64,000 bases of DNA from UBA5078 sp964538025 (GCA_964538025.1 CAZICZ010000002.1:248001-312000); one strand, 5' to 3'. Positions 17,782-27,584 are shown, counted from the stretch's first letter. The notes: a model not told the origin generated them from the letters alone. Translations and numbers: made by a program.

Positions 17782-19161
17782 TTAGGGTTTTTTCAACACA
17801 AACTCGGCAATCGATTCGACATGCCCGGTGTGGGGAAACATGTCCATGATCCCCGTCTGCACCATCTCATAGCCCAGTTTCACCAGCTCGCCTGCATCGC
17901 GTGCAAGGGTCGCAGGATTACACGAAATATAGACAATTTTGCGGGCGCGAAACGCGGCAACTTGAGGAATGATCTCCAGCGCACCGGAGCGTGGCGGGTC
18001 CAGCAGGATTTTGGTGTAGCGTGGCGCTCCCCAGGTATTTTCGTCAAAGTCGACGGTGAGATCCGCGCTAAAAAAGCGGGCATTGTGCAGGCCATTGGCG
18101 CGGGCATTTTCCGCACCGCGTTCCACCATCTCCTGGCTGCCTTCGACACCCACCACCTCCCCGGCGCGGGTGGCAATTGGCAGGGTAAAATTGCCCAAAC
18201 CGCAAAATAAATCGAGCACGACGTCATCGGCTTGCGGGTCCAATAGTGCCATGGCACGCGAAATCATGGCGCGATTAAGCTCGCCATTGACCTGCGTGAA
18301 ATCGGCCGGATGAAAGGCCAGGCGCAATCCAAATTCCGGCAGGTAGTAAGCCAGACGCTCCTCTCCCTCCGCGGGCCAGACCTTATGTACCGAATCAGCC
18401 CCTTTGGGCTGCAGGTATAGGGCAATCTCATGCTCACGGGCGAAGGCGATCAATGCCTTGCTGTCGGCATCCGACAAGACTTCGAGATGGCGCACAATGA
18501 ATGCCACCTGGGAGGCTGGATGAATGCCGTCCGGCCCAGGCTGGGACGCTTCTCCGACGGCAAGCTCAATCTGCGGAAGTGCCAGACGCCCCTCTAAGCC
18601 GCTCAAAAACTCACGGAGGGGTGCAATCAGCGCAGAGACTGCGGGATTGAGAACTTCACAGTGCGTCATGTCGGTAATAAAAGAGCTGCCCTTTTCGCGA
18701 AAACCGACGAGCATGGAGTCCTTCTTGCTGACATAGCGAATCGCCAAACGGGCCTTGCGACGATAGCCTTCTGTAGGACTTCGCAAGGCGGGCAAAACCG
18801 AGACGCCGGAAATTCCTCCCATATGCGCGAGATGGTCGAGCAGCACCGTTTCCTTCAAGGCGACTTGCGCATCAGATGCAATGTGCTGCATCGCGCAGCC
18901 TCCACAAACGCCAGCGAAAGCGCAGGGCGGGGTTACGCGGTTTTCTGAGGCCTCCAGTATCTCGACGGCCTTCAGTTCGTCAAATTGGCGTTTGCGGCCG
19001 GTAAACTGAGCGAGTACGCGTTCTCCCGGCAGAGCACCCTCCACGAAGGCGACCTTGCCCTCAATACTGGCGATGCCTCGCCCGTCATGCCCCAGTCGGC
19101 TGATGCTTAAGGAAATAGCCTCTTCAGGCAATTTTTGACGCTTGCGTCTGTGATGATTCAT
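17782..19161 (-). CDS. rlmD: 23S rRNA (uracil-1939-C5)-methyltransferase RlmD
   Basis: The 459-residue product has an N-terminal TRAM domain (LGHDGRGIASIEGKVAFVEG), the Fe-S cysteines PPCAFAGVCGGC near residue 79, LDLFCGLGNFTLPIA for SAM, and the catalytic LDPPRSG and SCNPATLARD (nucleophilic Cys near 410). This separates it from TrmA, which has no Fe-S cluster. It methylates U1939 of 23S rRNA. The relA-rlmD-cysM order matches Pseudomonas. Confidence 0.95.
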   Translation of the reverse strand: MNHHRRKRQKLPEEAISLSISRLGHDGRGIASIEGKVAFVEGALPGERVLAQFTGRKRQFDELKAVEILEASENRVTPPCAFAGVCGGCAMQHIASDAQVALKETVLLDHLAHMGGISGVSVLPALRSPTEGYRRKARLAIRYVSKKDSMLVGFREKGSSFITDMTHCEVLNPAVSALIAPLREFLSGLEGRLALPQIELAVGEASQPGPDGIHPASQVAFIVRHLEVLSDADSKALIAFAREHEIALYLQPKGADSVHKVWPAEGEERLAYYLPEFGLRLAFHPADFTQVNGELNRAMISRAMALLDPQADDVVLDLFCGLGNFTLPIATRAGEVVGVEGSQEMVERGAENARANGLHNARFFSADLTVDFDENTWGAPRYTKILLDPPRSGALEIIPQVAAFRARKIVYISCNPATLARDAGELVKLGYEMVQTGIMDMFPHTGHVESIAEFVLKKP

Positions 19162-19232
19162 ACGGAGTCTTTGTGTGATGTGGCAATGTGGGAGGGGTGT
19201 CGTGTGATGCGCCGGCCGTTAATACCTCCGCG

Positions 19233-20126
19233 TCAGGCAAACACCCCGGTGGATAGGTAACGGTCACCACGATCGCAGACAATCGCAACGATGACGGCAT
19301 TGTGAACCTGCTGGCTGATCGCCAGTGCGGCATGCACGGACCCGCCGGAGGATACACCGCAGAAAATCCCTTCCTCTTTCGCGAGGCGACGCATCATGGT
19401 CTCGGCATCGGCCTGATCCACATCCATCACCACGTTAACGCGGGACTCATCGAAAATGGACGGCAGGTACTCCTTGGGCCAACGACGAATTCCCGGAATG
19501 CGAGAGCCTTCACGGGGCTGCAGGCCGACAATCGTCACCTCGGGATTTTGTTCCTTGAGATACCGGGAAACCCCCATAATGGTGCCTGTGGTGCCCATAG
19601 AACTCACAAAATGCGTCACCGTGCCACGCGTATCACGCCAGATCTCCGGCCCCGTGTGGAGATAGTGCGCCTGCGGATTGTCAGGATTGGAAAACTGATC
19701 CAGCACTTTGCCCCGCCCTTCTCTTGCCAACTGCTGCGCAAGATCGCGTGCGCCTTCCATGCCCTGCTCCTCTGACACCAGCAACAACTGGGCACCGTAC
19801 GCAGACATGGATGCCTTGCGTTCCGCAGACATGTTGTCCGGCATGATCAGAATGAGCGCATAGCCTTTCACCGCACACACCATGGCGAGTGCAATGCCGG
19901 TATTGCCGCTGGTCGCTTCGATGAGGGTATCGCCCGGAGCGATATCACCGCGGAGTTCCGCTTGCAGAATCATGTTGTACGCGGGGCGGTCCTTGACGGA
20001 CCCGGCGGGGTTGTTTCCTTCCAGTTTGACCAACACGGTATTGCTGGTGTTGCCCGGCAGTCTCGCCAAACGGACAAGCGGGGTATTGCCAATCTGCGAC
20101 TCGAGGAGTGGGTAGGGCTGTGACAT
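19233..20126 (-). CDS. cysM: Cysteine synthase B (O-acetylserine sulfhydrylase)
   Basis: This 297-residue fold-type II PLP enzyme begins MSQPYPLLESQIGNTPLV. The Schiff-base Lys is in NPAGSVKDR (about residue 43), the phosphate loop is EATSGNTGIALA, and FCGVSSGG is near the C-terminus. The R-N-P/N-N-P variant and the overall pattern fit CysM more than CysK. It makes cysteine, or S-sulfocysteine from thiosulfate, out of O-acetylserine. The longer frame to 20180 adds 18 basic residues without family support, so the inner ATG was chosen even though its ribosome binding site (GGGA) is weak. Confidence 0.93.
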   Translation of the reverse strand: MSQPYPLLESQIGNTPLVRLARLPGNTSNTVLVKLEGNNPAGSVKDRPAYNMILQAELRGDIAPGDTLIEATSGNTGIALAMVCAVKGYALILIMPDNMSAERKASMSAYGAQLLLVSEEQGMEGARDLAQQLAREGRGKVLDQFSNPDNPQAHYLHTGPEIWRDTRGTVTHFVSSMGTTGTIMGVSRYLKEQNPEVTIVGLQPREGSRIPGIRRWPKEYLPSIFDESRVNVVMDVDQADAETMMRRLAKEEGIFCGVSSGGSVHAALAISQQVHNAVIVAIVCDRGDRYLSTGVFA

Positions 20127-20200
20127 GGCATGATCCCGAAAAAATTTGCGCGATTTTACCTTGCTTTGCATAACGCGCAAAGCCGCGGCATGGACTCCCC

Positions 20201-20935
20201 CTAGTCGGGAGCCCCCGCGCGGCGCGCGAACAACATTCTGCTCGCCAGGGGTTTGTTTCCGAGATGCACCTGCAGGGCCATTCGTGTGAGTCGAAGCGCA
20301 GCTTTTGCATGGGCGTGATCCTGCAATTCACCCGCCCGCAAAGCCATCAACTCGGTGCCGGAAAACAGTGCCGGATTGGTGAGCGACGGAGCATTGTGTC
20401 GCGGCACGCGTTCAAATCCGATATCAGGATGAAACAGATACTGTGACTGCGCGTCGAGCGCTTCACCTGTCACACAATCATGATCGAGGTTAATGCCATA
20501 GCCCAGCGCATCCAGGAGCGCCAATTCAAAGCGCCGTAATATCGACGCGAGGTCCTTGTCACCGCACAAGGCAATGATGGCTTCCTGGTAACTGCGATAC
20601 AGGGACGGAATACTCTCATGTGCCATCAAGAGCCGCACGAGCAATTCGTTCAGATAAAGACCGCTGAAAAGCCGTGGCCCCTGCAACAGCATGGCGCCCA
20701 CACTGCCCTCAATGCCGGTCAGGTTTTTTAGTTCACTTCGCCCCGCCAGCGACACTAGCAAAGGATGAAAGGGCTGCAACAGGGCTCGAGACCGCGAGCC
20801 TGCCCGGCGCGCGCCTTTGGCAACCGCGCGAACGCGCCCATAGTCCACGCAAAAAAAATCCACCAGCAAACTGGTGTTTTGATAGGCCTGCGTATGCAGG
20901 ACATACGCGGGTTGCAGATCCACGCGGACAAGCAT
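20201..20935 (-). CDS. recO: DNA repair protein RecO
   Basis: The 244-residue product has the RecO N-terminal OB fold (PAYVLHTQAYQNTSLLVDFF...YGRVRAVAKGARR) and the helical C-terminal domain (LNELLVRLL, RRFELALLDALGYG). The zinc cysteines of some RecO proteins are not evident. RecO anneals SSB-coated DNA and loads RecA with RecR. It follows era after a 40-nt gap, and pdxJ, often next, is absent. GAGG lies 7 nt before the ATG. Confidence 0.94.
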   Translation of the reverse strand: MLVRVDLQPAYVLHTQAYQNTSLLVDFFCVDYGRVRAVAKGARRAGSRSRALLQPFHPLLVSLAGRSELKNLTGIEGSVGAMLLQGPRLFSGLYLNELLVRLLMAHESIPSLYRSYQEAIIALCGDKDLASILRRFELALLDALGYGINLDHDCVTGEALDAQSQYLFHPDIGFERVPRHNAPSLTNPALFSGTELMALRAGELQDHAHAKAALRLTRMALQVHLGNKPLASRMLFARRAGAPD

Positions 20936-20975
20936 TCACGAACCTCGAAAATGGGAAGAAAGGACTAAGAGGTAC

Positions 20976-21890
20976 TCAGTCCTGATGATAGCCGAGACTT
21001 TGCAGAGCGCGCTCATCGTCTGCCCACCCTGATTTCACCTTTACCCAGAGATTGAGCATCACTTTGCTGTCAAACGCTTTTTCCATATCGATGCGAGCAG
21101 CGCTGCCGATCAGTTTAAGTCGATCACCTTTACTGCCGATAATGATCTGCTTCTGACTTTCTTTGTCCACAAGAATCAGGGCATGAATATGCACGACGCC
21201 CTGCTCGATCGTGTATTTTTCTATCTCGACTGTCACCTCGTAGGGCAACTCATCTCCCAATTGCCGCGTGATTTTCTCACGAATGATCTCGGCGGCCATA
21301 AACCGCGAACTGCGATCGGTGACCTGATCTTCCGGATAGAGAAAGGGGCCTTGTGGCAGATATTTCAGCACGCACTTCTCTACGGTCTCGATATTGTGCC
21401 CACCCAGCACGGAAATCGGGATCACTTCGGCAAAGTCGCGACGGGACGTCAACTTCTGGATGTGGGGGAGAAGCCGTTCTGGTTTTTCCAGCAAATCGCA
21501 CTTGTTGATCAAGAGGAACACCGGCACTTTTACCTTCTGTAAAGCTTCGAAGACAATCTCATCTTCCTCATTAAATACCAGACGTTCCACCACAAAGAGC
21601 ACAACATCGACCCCATCCAGTGCGCTGGTCGCCGCCTGATTCATAAAGCGATTAATCGCCTTTCTCTCGGCTTTGTGCATTCCAGGTGTATCCACGTAGA
21701 CGCATTGATCATTGCCAACAGTCTTGATGCCCAGAATGCGGTGACGGGTCGTCTGCGGTTTGCGGGAGGTGATGCTGATTTTTTGCTGCAGCAAATGGTT
21801 CAGCAGTGTCGATTTTCCAACATTGGGCCGCCCGACAATGGCAATAAAACCACAACGGGTCGAGAGAGTATCGTGCATATTGTCCATCAT
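20976..21890 (-). CDS. era: GTPase Era
   Basis: The 304-residue product has G1 GRPNVGKSTL, G3 DTPGMH and G4 NKCD, and a C-terminal KH domain with IIGSKGDRLK. Era binds the 3' end of 16S rRNA and couples 30S maturation to growth. It starts 2 nt after the rnc stop. ATGs at 21890, 21887 and 21878 are all possible, and the first is kept. The rnc-era pair is an almost universal gammaproteobacterial unit. Confidence 0.97.
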   Translation of the reverse strand: MMDNMHDTLSTRCGFIAIVGRPNVGKSTLLNHLLQQKISITSRKPQTTRHRILGIKTVGNDQCVYVDTPGMHKAERKAINRFMNQAATSALDGVDVVLFVVERLVFNEEDEIVFEALQKVKVPVFLLINKCDLLEKPERLLPHIQKLTSRRDFAEVIPISVLGGHNIETVEKCVLKYLPQGPFLYPEDQVTDRSSRFMAAEIIREKITRQLGDELPYEVTVEIEKYTIEQGVVHIHALILVDKESQKQIIIGSKGDRLKLIGSAARIDMEKAFDSKVMLNLWVKVKSGWADDERALQSLGYHQD

Positions 21891-21892
21891 CG

Positions 21893-22594
21893 TTAGACCC
21901 GTCTCTGAGGCGAGACAAGCGGGTTCTCCAGCGCCATGAGCGCACAGTGGGCGGCTTGTTGTTCAGCGAGTTTGCGACTACTGCCCTGTCCTTCGCAAGG
22001 GCTCGGGAGCAATGAAATGCGGCACGCCACATAGAAGGTCTGCTGGTGATCTTCGCCTGCAATTTCCAGCACCTCGTATACAGGCAGAGGCAAGCCCTTC
22101 GCCTGCAACAGTTCCTGAAGCAGTGTTTTAGGATCTTTGGTCTTTTCAGGTGCTGCCGTATCGGATAGCAGTGCGGCATACAGCGAGAGAATTACCGCCT
22201 TACAGGCATCCAGTCCGCCATCGAGGTAGATGGCACCCAGAATGGCTTCGATTGCGTCCGACAGGATGGAGGCCCGTGTGCGCCCTCCCCCTTTGAGTTC
22301 GCCGGGACCGAGTATCAACATCGCGCCAATTTGTCGCTCCGTGGCAAGCAGTGCAAGCTGCTGCTGATTCACTAACGCCGCTCTCATGCGACTAAGCTCT
22401 CCCTCGGATGCCAAAGGATGACGCGCGCATAATTCAGCGGCAATGACAAAACCCAGAACGGCGTCCCCCAGGAATTCGAGTCTCTCATTGTTGTCGGGAC
22501 TTGCACTGCTGTGGGTTAGCGCCCGCAAGGCGAGGCGCTTCTCTGAAAACGTGTAGGAAAGGGCTTTTTCGAGTGGTGCAACAGACACGGTCAT
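21893..22594 (-). CDS. rnc: Ribonuclease III
   Basis: The 233-residue product has the RNase III signature NERLEFLGDAVLGF, DAIEAILGAIYLDGG with the second set of acidic residues, and a C-terminal dsRNA-binding domain (DPKTLLQELLQAKGLPLPVYEV). It processes rRNA precursors and cleaves structured mRNAs. The start codon lies directly against the stop of the DUF4845 gene, and era follows within 2 nt, so the three are probably translated as one coupled unit. Confidence 0.97.
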   Translation of the reverse strand: MTVSVAPLEKALSYTFSEKRLALRALTHSSASPDNNERLEFLGDAVLGFVIAAELCARHPLASEGELSRMRAALVNQQQLALLATERQIGAMLILGPGELKGGGRTRASILSDAIEAILGAIYLDGGLDACKAVILSLYAALLSDTAAPEKTKDPKTLLQELLQAKGLPLPVYEVLEIAGEDHQQTFYVACRISLLPSPCEGQGSSRKLAEQQAAHCALMALENPLVSPQRRV

Positions 22595-22972
22595 TTATTG
22601 AATCTGGTCATCGAAACTGACCACGATATCCAGATTGGCAACCAGAGGGATGCGGCGCTCGTACACAATACTGATCGTGTTGGCGCCATTGGCACGACTG
22701 CTGCTGATGCTGGCGAGATCAAAATCCCGTACGTTGTTCACCCGCATGCTGGAGGCAATCTCCTCGCGAATTTCCGCCTGCGTCATGGTGTTGGCGCGCC
22801 CGCTGTCGACAAGCGTCTGCGCCAGCCCGCGAACAAAATTATGATCAATGTAAACAGGCAGTACTTTCAGCCCAAAGGTCAGGCCCGCGACCAGGATGAC
22901 CAGCATGCTCAGCAATCCCAGCTTGGAAAAGCCGTGCTGTGAAACGGGCAATGGAGAATGCAATTTTTTCAT
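22595..22972 (-). CDS. DUF4845 membrane protein
   Basis: This 125-residue protein has one N-terminal transmembrane segment (LGLLSMLVILVAGLTFGLKVLP, residues about 18-40) and a small exported or cytoplasmic domain ending VYERRIPLVANLDIVVSFDD. Size, topology and position between lepB and rnc match the DUF4845 family of gamma- and betaproteobacteria, whose function is unknown. Co-location with signal peptidase suggests a link to membrane protein maturation, but that is only an inference from position. Confidence 0.85.
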   Translation of the reverse strand: MKKLHSPLPVSQHGFSKLGLLSMLVILVAGLTFGLKVLPVYIDHNFVRGLAQTLVDSGRANTMTQAEIREEIASSMRVNNVRDFDLASISSSRANGANTISIVYERRIPLVANLDIVVSFDDQIQ

Positions 22973-23079
22973 GACATCACCTGCGTGTGAGGGGGTTGCG
23001 ACCGCCGCCCCGCTGTCAGCGAGAGGCTCCGGCGCATTATAGCGACGGCAGCGTCCAACACCGCGATCTGGACCTCGTT

Positions 23080-23916
23080 TCAGTAGATCAAGCCATTGCG
23101 ATTAAAGCGTGGCAGATTCAGGCCGGGCTCCTTGTGCATCCACACAGCGAACGCTTTTCCCACGATATCTTTCTCGGGCACAGCTCCCCAGACCCGGCTG
23201 TCCGCACTGTTGTCGCGGTTATCGCCCATCATGAAATAGTGCCCTTCGGGCACAACCCACACAGTGCGCTCTCCACTTCGCGGCGGCGTGTCCAACATTT
23301 GGGTCAGGTGCTCGACCTCGCCCAGGGCTTCACTGAGCAGAACACCTGTACGCACCAGGCCGTTCGGCATTTCAATCTGCGCCTCGCCCACAGGCTCGGC
23401 CATGACCTGCTCGCCATTGACATAGAGCACCTTGTTTTCATAGCGCACGGTGTCTCCCGGCAAGCCTACTACCCGCTTGATGAAATATCGCTTGTCATGC
23501 GGGGGAATGAACACCATGACCTCGCCTCTTTTCGGATCGTTCATGGGCACGATTTTCGTGCCCACCACCGGCAATCGAAGGCCATAGGTGAACTTGTTCA
23601 CCAGAATAAAATCCCCGACCTCGAGGGTGGGGATCATGGACCCGGAGGGAATCTGAAACGGCTCCACGAGAAAAGAGCGCAGGAGAAGAACAATCAACAA
23701 TACCGGAAAAAAGGACTTGGCATACTCCACTACCACGGGCTCACGTTCCGCCTCCTCGATGGCAGCAAGCAAGGCATCGGAGTGCGGTTGCTGGGCAGCA
23801 CGCAGTTTGTCGGCCGCCGCCTTTCGCGCATCAGCCCGCATCACTCGGTCCAGCAAAGCGATCACGCCAGACACCACAACGAGCACTAGCAACACGAGGG
23901 AAAAATCAATATCCAT
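23080..23916 (-). CDS. lepB: Signal peptidase I
   Basis: The 278-residue product has an N-terminal transmembrane segment (LVLLVLVVVSGVIALL), a cytoplasmic basic loop, a second segment (FFPVLLIVLLLRSFL), and then the catalytic Ser in SGSMIPTLEVGD (about residue 91) and the general-base Lys in YFIKRVVGLPGD (about 145). GDNRDNSADSRVWG is the family box E. It cleaves signal peptides at the periplasmic face. Its ATG overlaps the lepA stop by one base (TAATG), which indicates translational coupling, as in E. coli. Confidence 0.96.
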   Translation of the reverse strand: MDIDFSLVLLVLVVVSGVIALLDRVMRADARKAAADKLRAAQQPHSDALLAAIEEAEREPVVVEYAKSFFPVLLIVLLLRSFLVEPFQIPSGSMIPTLEVGDFILVNKFTYGLRLPVVGTKIVPMNDPKRGEVMVFIPPHDKRYFIKRVVGLPGDTVRYENKVLYVNGEQVMAEPVGEAQIEMPNGLVRTGVLLSEALGEVEHLTQMLDTPPRSGERTVWVVPEGHYFMMGDNRDNSADSRVWGAVPEKDIVGKAFAVWMHKEPGLNLPRFNRNGLIY

Positions 23917-25715
23917 TAACTGTCCACCTTCAATACGGCCAGGAAAGCCTCTTGGGGCACTTCGATATTCCCGACCTGTTTCATGCGTTTTTTACCGGCT
24001 TTCTGTTTTTCCAGCAGTTTTTTCTTGCGGGTTACATCGCCGCCATAACATTTGGCGGTAACGTTCTTGCGCAAAGCCTTCACGGTTTGCCGCGCGATAA
24101 TTTGCCCGCCGATCGCTGCCTGAATGGCCACATCATACATTTGTCGCGGAATCAGTTCTTTCATTTTCTCGACCAGCAAACGCCCCTTGTGATGCGCCTG
24201 ATCGCGATGCACGATCAAGGCCAGGGCATCAACACGGTCACCGTTGATCAGCACATCGAGTCGCACCAATCGCGCTTCCTGGAATCGTATAAAATGATAG
24301 TCCAAGGACGCATACCCGCGACTGGCCGACTTGAGTTTGTCGAAAAAGTCGAGCACCACCTCGTTCATGGGCAACTCATACCGCAGCGATACCTGACGCC
24401 CGATAAACTGCATGTCACGTTGCACACCCCGACGGCTGATACACAGATTGATGATACTGCCGACGTACTCATGCGGGACGAGAATACTGGCCAGCACGAT
24501 CGGTTCGCGCATCTCTTCGATGGACGTCACCGCCGGCAATGCCGAGGGGCTGTCAACGCGCACCGTGGTGCCGTTGGTCAGCAGCACTTCGTACACAACC
24601 GTAGGTGCCGTGGTAATCAGGGAGAGGTCATATTCCCTCTCCAGTCGTTCCTGAATGATTTCCATGTGCAGCATTCCCAGGAACCCGCAACGGAAACCAA
24701 AGCCCAGTGCATCCGAACTTTCCGGTTCGTAATACAAGGAGGCATCGTTGAGCGTCAGCTTTTCAAGTGCTTCCCTGAAATTCTCAAAATCGTCGGATGA
24801 CACCGGGAACAGTCCGGCATACACCTGCGGCTGAATTTTCTTGAACCCCGCCAGTGCGGGCACATGGGCTGTCGCAGCATGCGTCAGGGTATCGCCCACG
24901 GGCGCCCCCTTGATTTCCTTGATCCCGGCGACAACGAAACCGACTTCGCCCGCGCGCAACACATCGGTTTCCAGACGCTTGGGGGTGAAGACGCCCACAC
25001 CATCGACAAGGTGGGATTTGCCTAATGACTTGGCGACGATTTTGTCGCCCTTGCGCAAGGTGCCCTGCTTTACCCTCACCAGCGACACGACTCCCAGATA
25101 ATTGTCGAACCAGGAGTCTATGATCAAGGCTTGCAAGGGTGCGTCCACATCTCCCTGGGGAGGTGGCACCAAGCGGATCAACTCTTCCAGAATGTCGATG
25201 ATGCCCATGCCGGTTTTGGCACTGGCACACACTGCGGCAGAGGCGTCAATGCCGATGATTTCTTCAATCTCCTGACGGACTTTTTCGGGTTCAGCCTGCG
25301 GCAGATCCATTTTGTTCAATACGGGGATCACTTCCAGTCCCTGTTCGATGGCGGTGTAGCACGTCGCAACGGACTGCGCTTCCACACCCTGCCCGGCATC
25401 GACCACCAGCAACGCACCTTCACAGGCCGCCAGTGAACGGGAAACTTCATACGTAAAATCCACATGACCCGGTGTATCAATAAAATTCAGCTGGTAACGA
25501 CGCCCGTTCTTGCTGTCATAGTTCAAGGTCACACTTTGCGCTTTGATGGTAATGCCACGCTCGCGCTCGATGTCGAGAGAGTCCAGCACCTGGCTGTCCA
25601 TTTCCCGATCGTCCAGACCACCACAGGTCTGAATGAAACGGTCCGCGAGGGTGGATTTGCCATGGTCGATATGGGCAATGATGGAGAAATTACGGATATG
25701 GCTTAGATCGCTCAC
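23916..25715 (-). CDS. lepA: Elongation factor 4 (LepA)
   Basis: The 599-residue GTPase has AHIDHGKSTLADR (G1), DTPGHVDFTYEV (G3), NKMDLPQA (G4) and the LepA-specific C-terminal domain (KKLLEKQKAGKKRMKQVGN). EF4 acts on stalled or pre-translocation ribosomes and during 30S assembly. It heads the lepA-lepB pair. The first 145 nt upstream of the ATG have no clear -35/-10 pair that I could assign. Confidence 0.97.
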   Translation of the reverse strand: MSDLSHIRNFSIIAHIDHGKSTLADRFIQTCGGLDDREMDSQVLDSLDIERERGITIKAQSVTLNYDSKNGRRYQLNFIDTPGHVDFTYEVSRSLAACEGALLVVDAGQGVEAQSVATCYTAIEQGLEVIPVLNKMDLPQAEPEKVRQEIEEIIGIDASAAVCASAKTGMGIIDILEELIRLVPPPQGDVDAPLQALIIDSWFDNYLGVVSLVRVKQGTLRKGDKIVAKSLGKSHLVDGVGVFTPKRLETDVLRAGEVGFVVAGIKEIKGAPVGDTLTHAATAHVPALAGFKKIQPQVYAGLFPVSSDDFENFREALEKLTLNDASLYYEPESSDALGFGFRCGFLGMLHMEIIQERLEREYDLSLITTAPTVVYEVLLTNGTTVRVDSPSALPAVTSIEEMREPIVLASILVPHEYVGSIINLCISRRGVQRDMQFIGRQVSLRYELPMNEVVLDFFDKLKSASRGYASLDYHFIRFQEARLVRLDVLINGDRVDALALIVHRDQAHHKGRLLVEKMKELIPRQMYDVAIQAAIGGQIIARQTVKALRKNVTAKCYGGDVTRKKKLLEKQKAGKKRMKQVGNIEVPQEAFLAVLKVDS

Positions 25716-25890
25716 TTGATAGGGTCACAACATCAAAATTAATGGGGATTGCATGTTACGCAGCGAAGGTTTCACTGGGTGTAGCGATGGGAGCAGGCTA
25801 CACCGTTCCACGCACCGCCATGGCTGCTGAAAATCAAGGCCGCAAGTCTACAGCATAAGGGGGGGACTGTCAGTGGGATTTTGTTGATTT

Positions 25891-25940
25891 CGCAAGGACT
25901 TGCGTTTCGCCACAGCCCTTGCGATTAAAGGGCTGTGGCG
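25891..25940 (-). terminator. Two tandem hairpins between mucD and lepA
   Basis: A 13-bp perfect stem CGCCACAGCCCTT / AAGGGCTGTGGCG (25908-25920 with 25928-25940) lies 35 nt after the mucD stop. It is followed on the minus strand by a second small stem CGCAAG / CTTGCG (25891-25904). Neither has a long T-run, so this may be a factor-dependent end or a 3' stabiliser of the mucD mRNA. Confidence 0.5.
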
Positions 25941-25975
25941 ATTAATTCGCGAGAGTGGGGAGCAGCTTGAGCCGC

Positions 25976-27391
25976 TTACTCAAGCTCAAGCACCAGCGTA
26001 GTCCCTCGTCCCTCCCGCCAGATGCGGACAGGCACAAAGCCCTGTGAGGGAAGTGCATCGATCACGTTGGAAAACGCTTCCACATCCGGGACGGCCGTGC
26101 GATTAAGTTCGACGATCACATCGCCATCCTGCAGCCCCGCAGACGCTGCCGGACCTTCCGAGATTTCATCGATACGGACACCCGAAATTCCCGCCACTTC
26201 ACGCGCTTCCTGACTTAATTCACTGACAGAGAGCCCCAGGGTGTTGGCTCGGGGAGGCTCGACAGGCGCGTTCACCGCAGCGATGCCACTGCCTGGCAAA
26301 CTGCCAACGGTGACGGGCACTTCGATCAATTCCCCATCCCGCATGATACTGAGCCGGGCCCGGGTACCGGGACGCACCTGCCCCACATAAAACGGCAGCT
26401 GAGAAGAGGATTGAATCTCACGATCGTTGAACGCGACGATGATGTCATCATTGCGCACGCCTCCCTGTTCTGCCGGGCTGCCCGGCTGGACTTCGTCGAC
26501 AAACGCGCCATAGGGACGCGGCATTTTGAATGCCTCTGCAAGCGCATAGTCGACGTCCTTGATGAGGACACCCAGCAGGCCACGGCTGACCGATCCTGTT
26601 TCTCGCAACTGCTCGACAACATTGAGTGCTACATTGCTCGGAATCGCGAAGGACACACCATTCGAGCCCCCGGAGCTGCTGAGAATCTGTGAGTTGATCC
26701 CGATCACCTCACCCTTCAGATTGAATAGAGGCCCCCCGGAATTCCCCTGGTTAATGGCCACATCCGTCTGAATGAAGGAGACATAATTCGTCATATTGCC
26801 CGGTACTGCACGCCCCTTGGCGCTTACAATGCCGGCAGCGGCTGAAAATTCGAGACCAAAAGGCGAGCCGATTGCGAGCACCCATTCTCCGACGCGCACG
26901 TCTTCTGAATCGCCAAACGCTACCGAGGGAAGTCCCTGTGCCTCGATTTTCAAAAGCGCGACATCCGATAATTCGTCTGTCCCAATCACTTTCGCCTCAA
27001 ATACCCTTCGATCATTCAGCGTGACGGTAATTTGCTCGGCGCCGTTGACTACATGGTGGTTGGTGATGAGAAAACCGTCCTCTGAAATCAGGAACCCGGA
27101 CCCAACGCCGCCGCGCGGACGTGAAGTCAATTCATCGAATTCGGGCGGCAAAGGCTCATCCGGCGATAGTCGTCGCAACAGCTCTTCGATGTCACTGCTT
27201 CTTCCCTCAGAGCGAGGATTCACCATCTGCATGGTGGCAATGTTGACAATTGCGGGCGCATTGCGTTCAACGAGATCGGCAAAGTCGGGCAAGGAGGCGG
27301 CAGCCATGGTCAGACCCGGGACCAGCAACAAGGTCAGAGACAGCAGCGCCGGGCGAGTCACTCGGATGGTGGGAAGTGCGAAGAATTTCAT
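25976..27391 (-). CDS. mucD: Periplasmic serine protease MucD/DegP family
   Basis: The 471-residue product has a signal peptide (MKFFALPTIRV...VPGLTMAAAS), a trypsin-like domain with the catalytic triad in TNHHVV (His about 111), DVALLKIE (Asp about 142) and NQGNSGGPLF (Ser about 216), and then two PDZ domains (RGLLGVLIKDV..., EISEGPAASAGLQDGD). It degrades or refolds misfolded envelope proteins. The start was moved from 27511 to the ATG that gives a signal peptide. It follows rpoE-rseA, as mucD does in Pseudomonas, but without mucB between. I therefore favour MucD over DegP. Confidence 0.94.
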   Translation of the reverse strand: MKFFALPTIRVTRPALLSLTLLLVPGLTMAAASLPDFADLVERNAPAIVNIATMQMVNPRSEGRSSDIEELLRRLSPDEPLPPEFDELTSRPRGGVGSGFLISEDGFLITNHHVVNGAEQITVTLNDRRVFEAKVIGTDELSDVALLKIEAQGLPSVAFGDSEDVRVGEWVLAIGSPFGLEFSAAAGIVSAKGRAVPGNMTNYVSFIQTDVAINQGNSGGPLFNLKGEVIGINSQILSSSGGSNGVSFAIPSNVALNVVEQLRETGSVSRGLLGVLIKDVDYALAEAFKMPRPYGAFVDEVQPGSPAEQGGVRNDDIIVAFNDREIQSSSQLPFYVGQVRPGTRARLSIMRDGELIEVPVTVGSLPGSGIAAVNAPVEPPRANTLGLSVSELSQEAREVAGISGVRIDEISEGPAASAGLQDGDVIVELNRTAVPDVEAFSNVIDALPSQGFVPVRIWREGRGTTLVLELE

Positions 27392-27549
27392 AAGTAGGCC
27401 CCCAAATATGCCGGATTTCGGTGACCAGGCAGGCGCCCGTTCCGTATCGACGTCGTAAAGTAACGTGCGGGCGCTAGGGCGGCAAGACCTGTGTGCAAAG
27501 AATACGAGCACTAAGGAGGAGAGAGGAGTCGGGGCAGAAGGACAAGCAA

Positions 27550-27565
27550 CCCTCCGAAGGGAGGG
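27550..27565 (-). other. Small hairpin between rseA and mucD
   Basis: A 6-bp stem CCCTCC / GGAGGG with a 4-nt loop lies in the 193-nt spacer after rseA. There is no T-run, so it may be an attenuator or simply structure in the rseA-mucD mRNA. The spacer holds no remnant of rseB that I can recognise. Confidence 0.3.
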
Positions 27566-27584
27566 CTGCGTTTCATCGGAGCAT

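Noticed and set aside
22987..23889. 300-codon plus-strand frame opposite lepB
   Set aside because: It covers lepB, whose catalytic motifs are intact on the minus strand. Its His/Arg-rich composition is typical of antisense frames.
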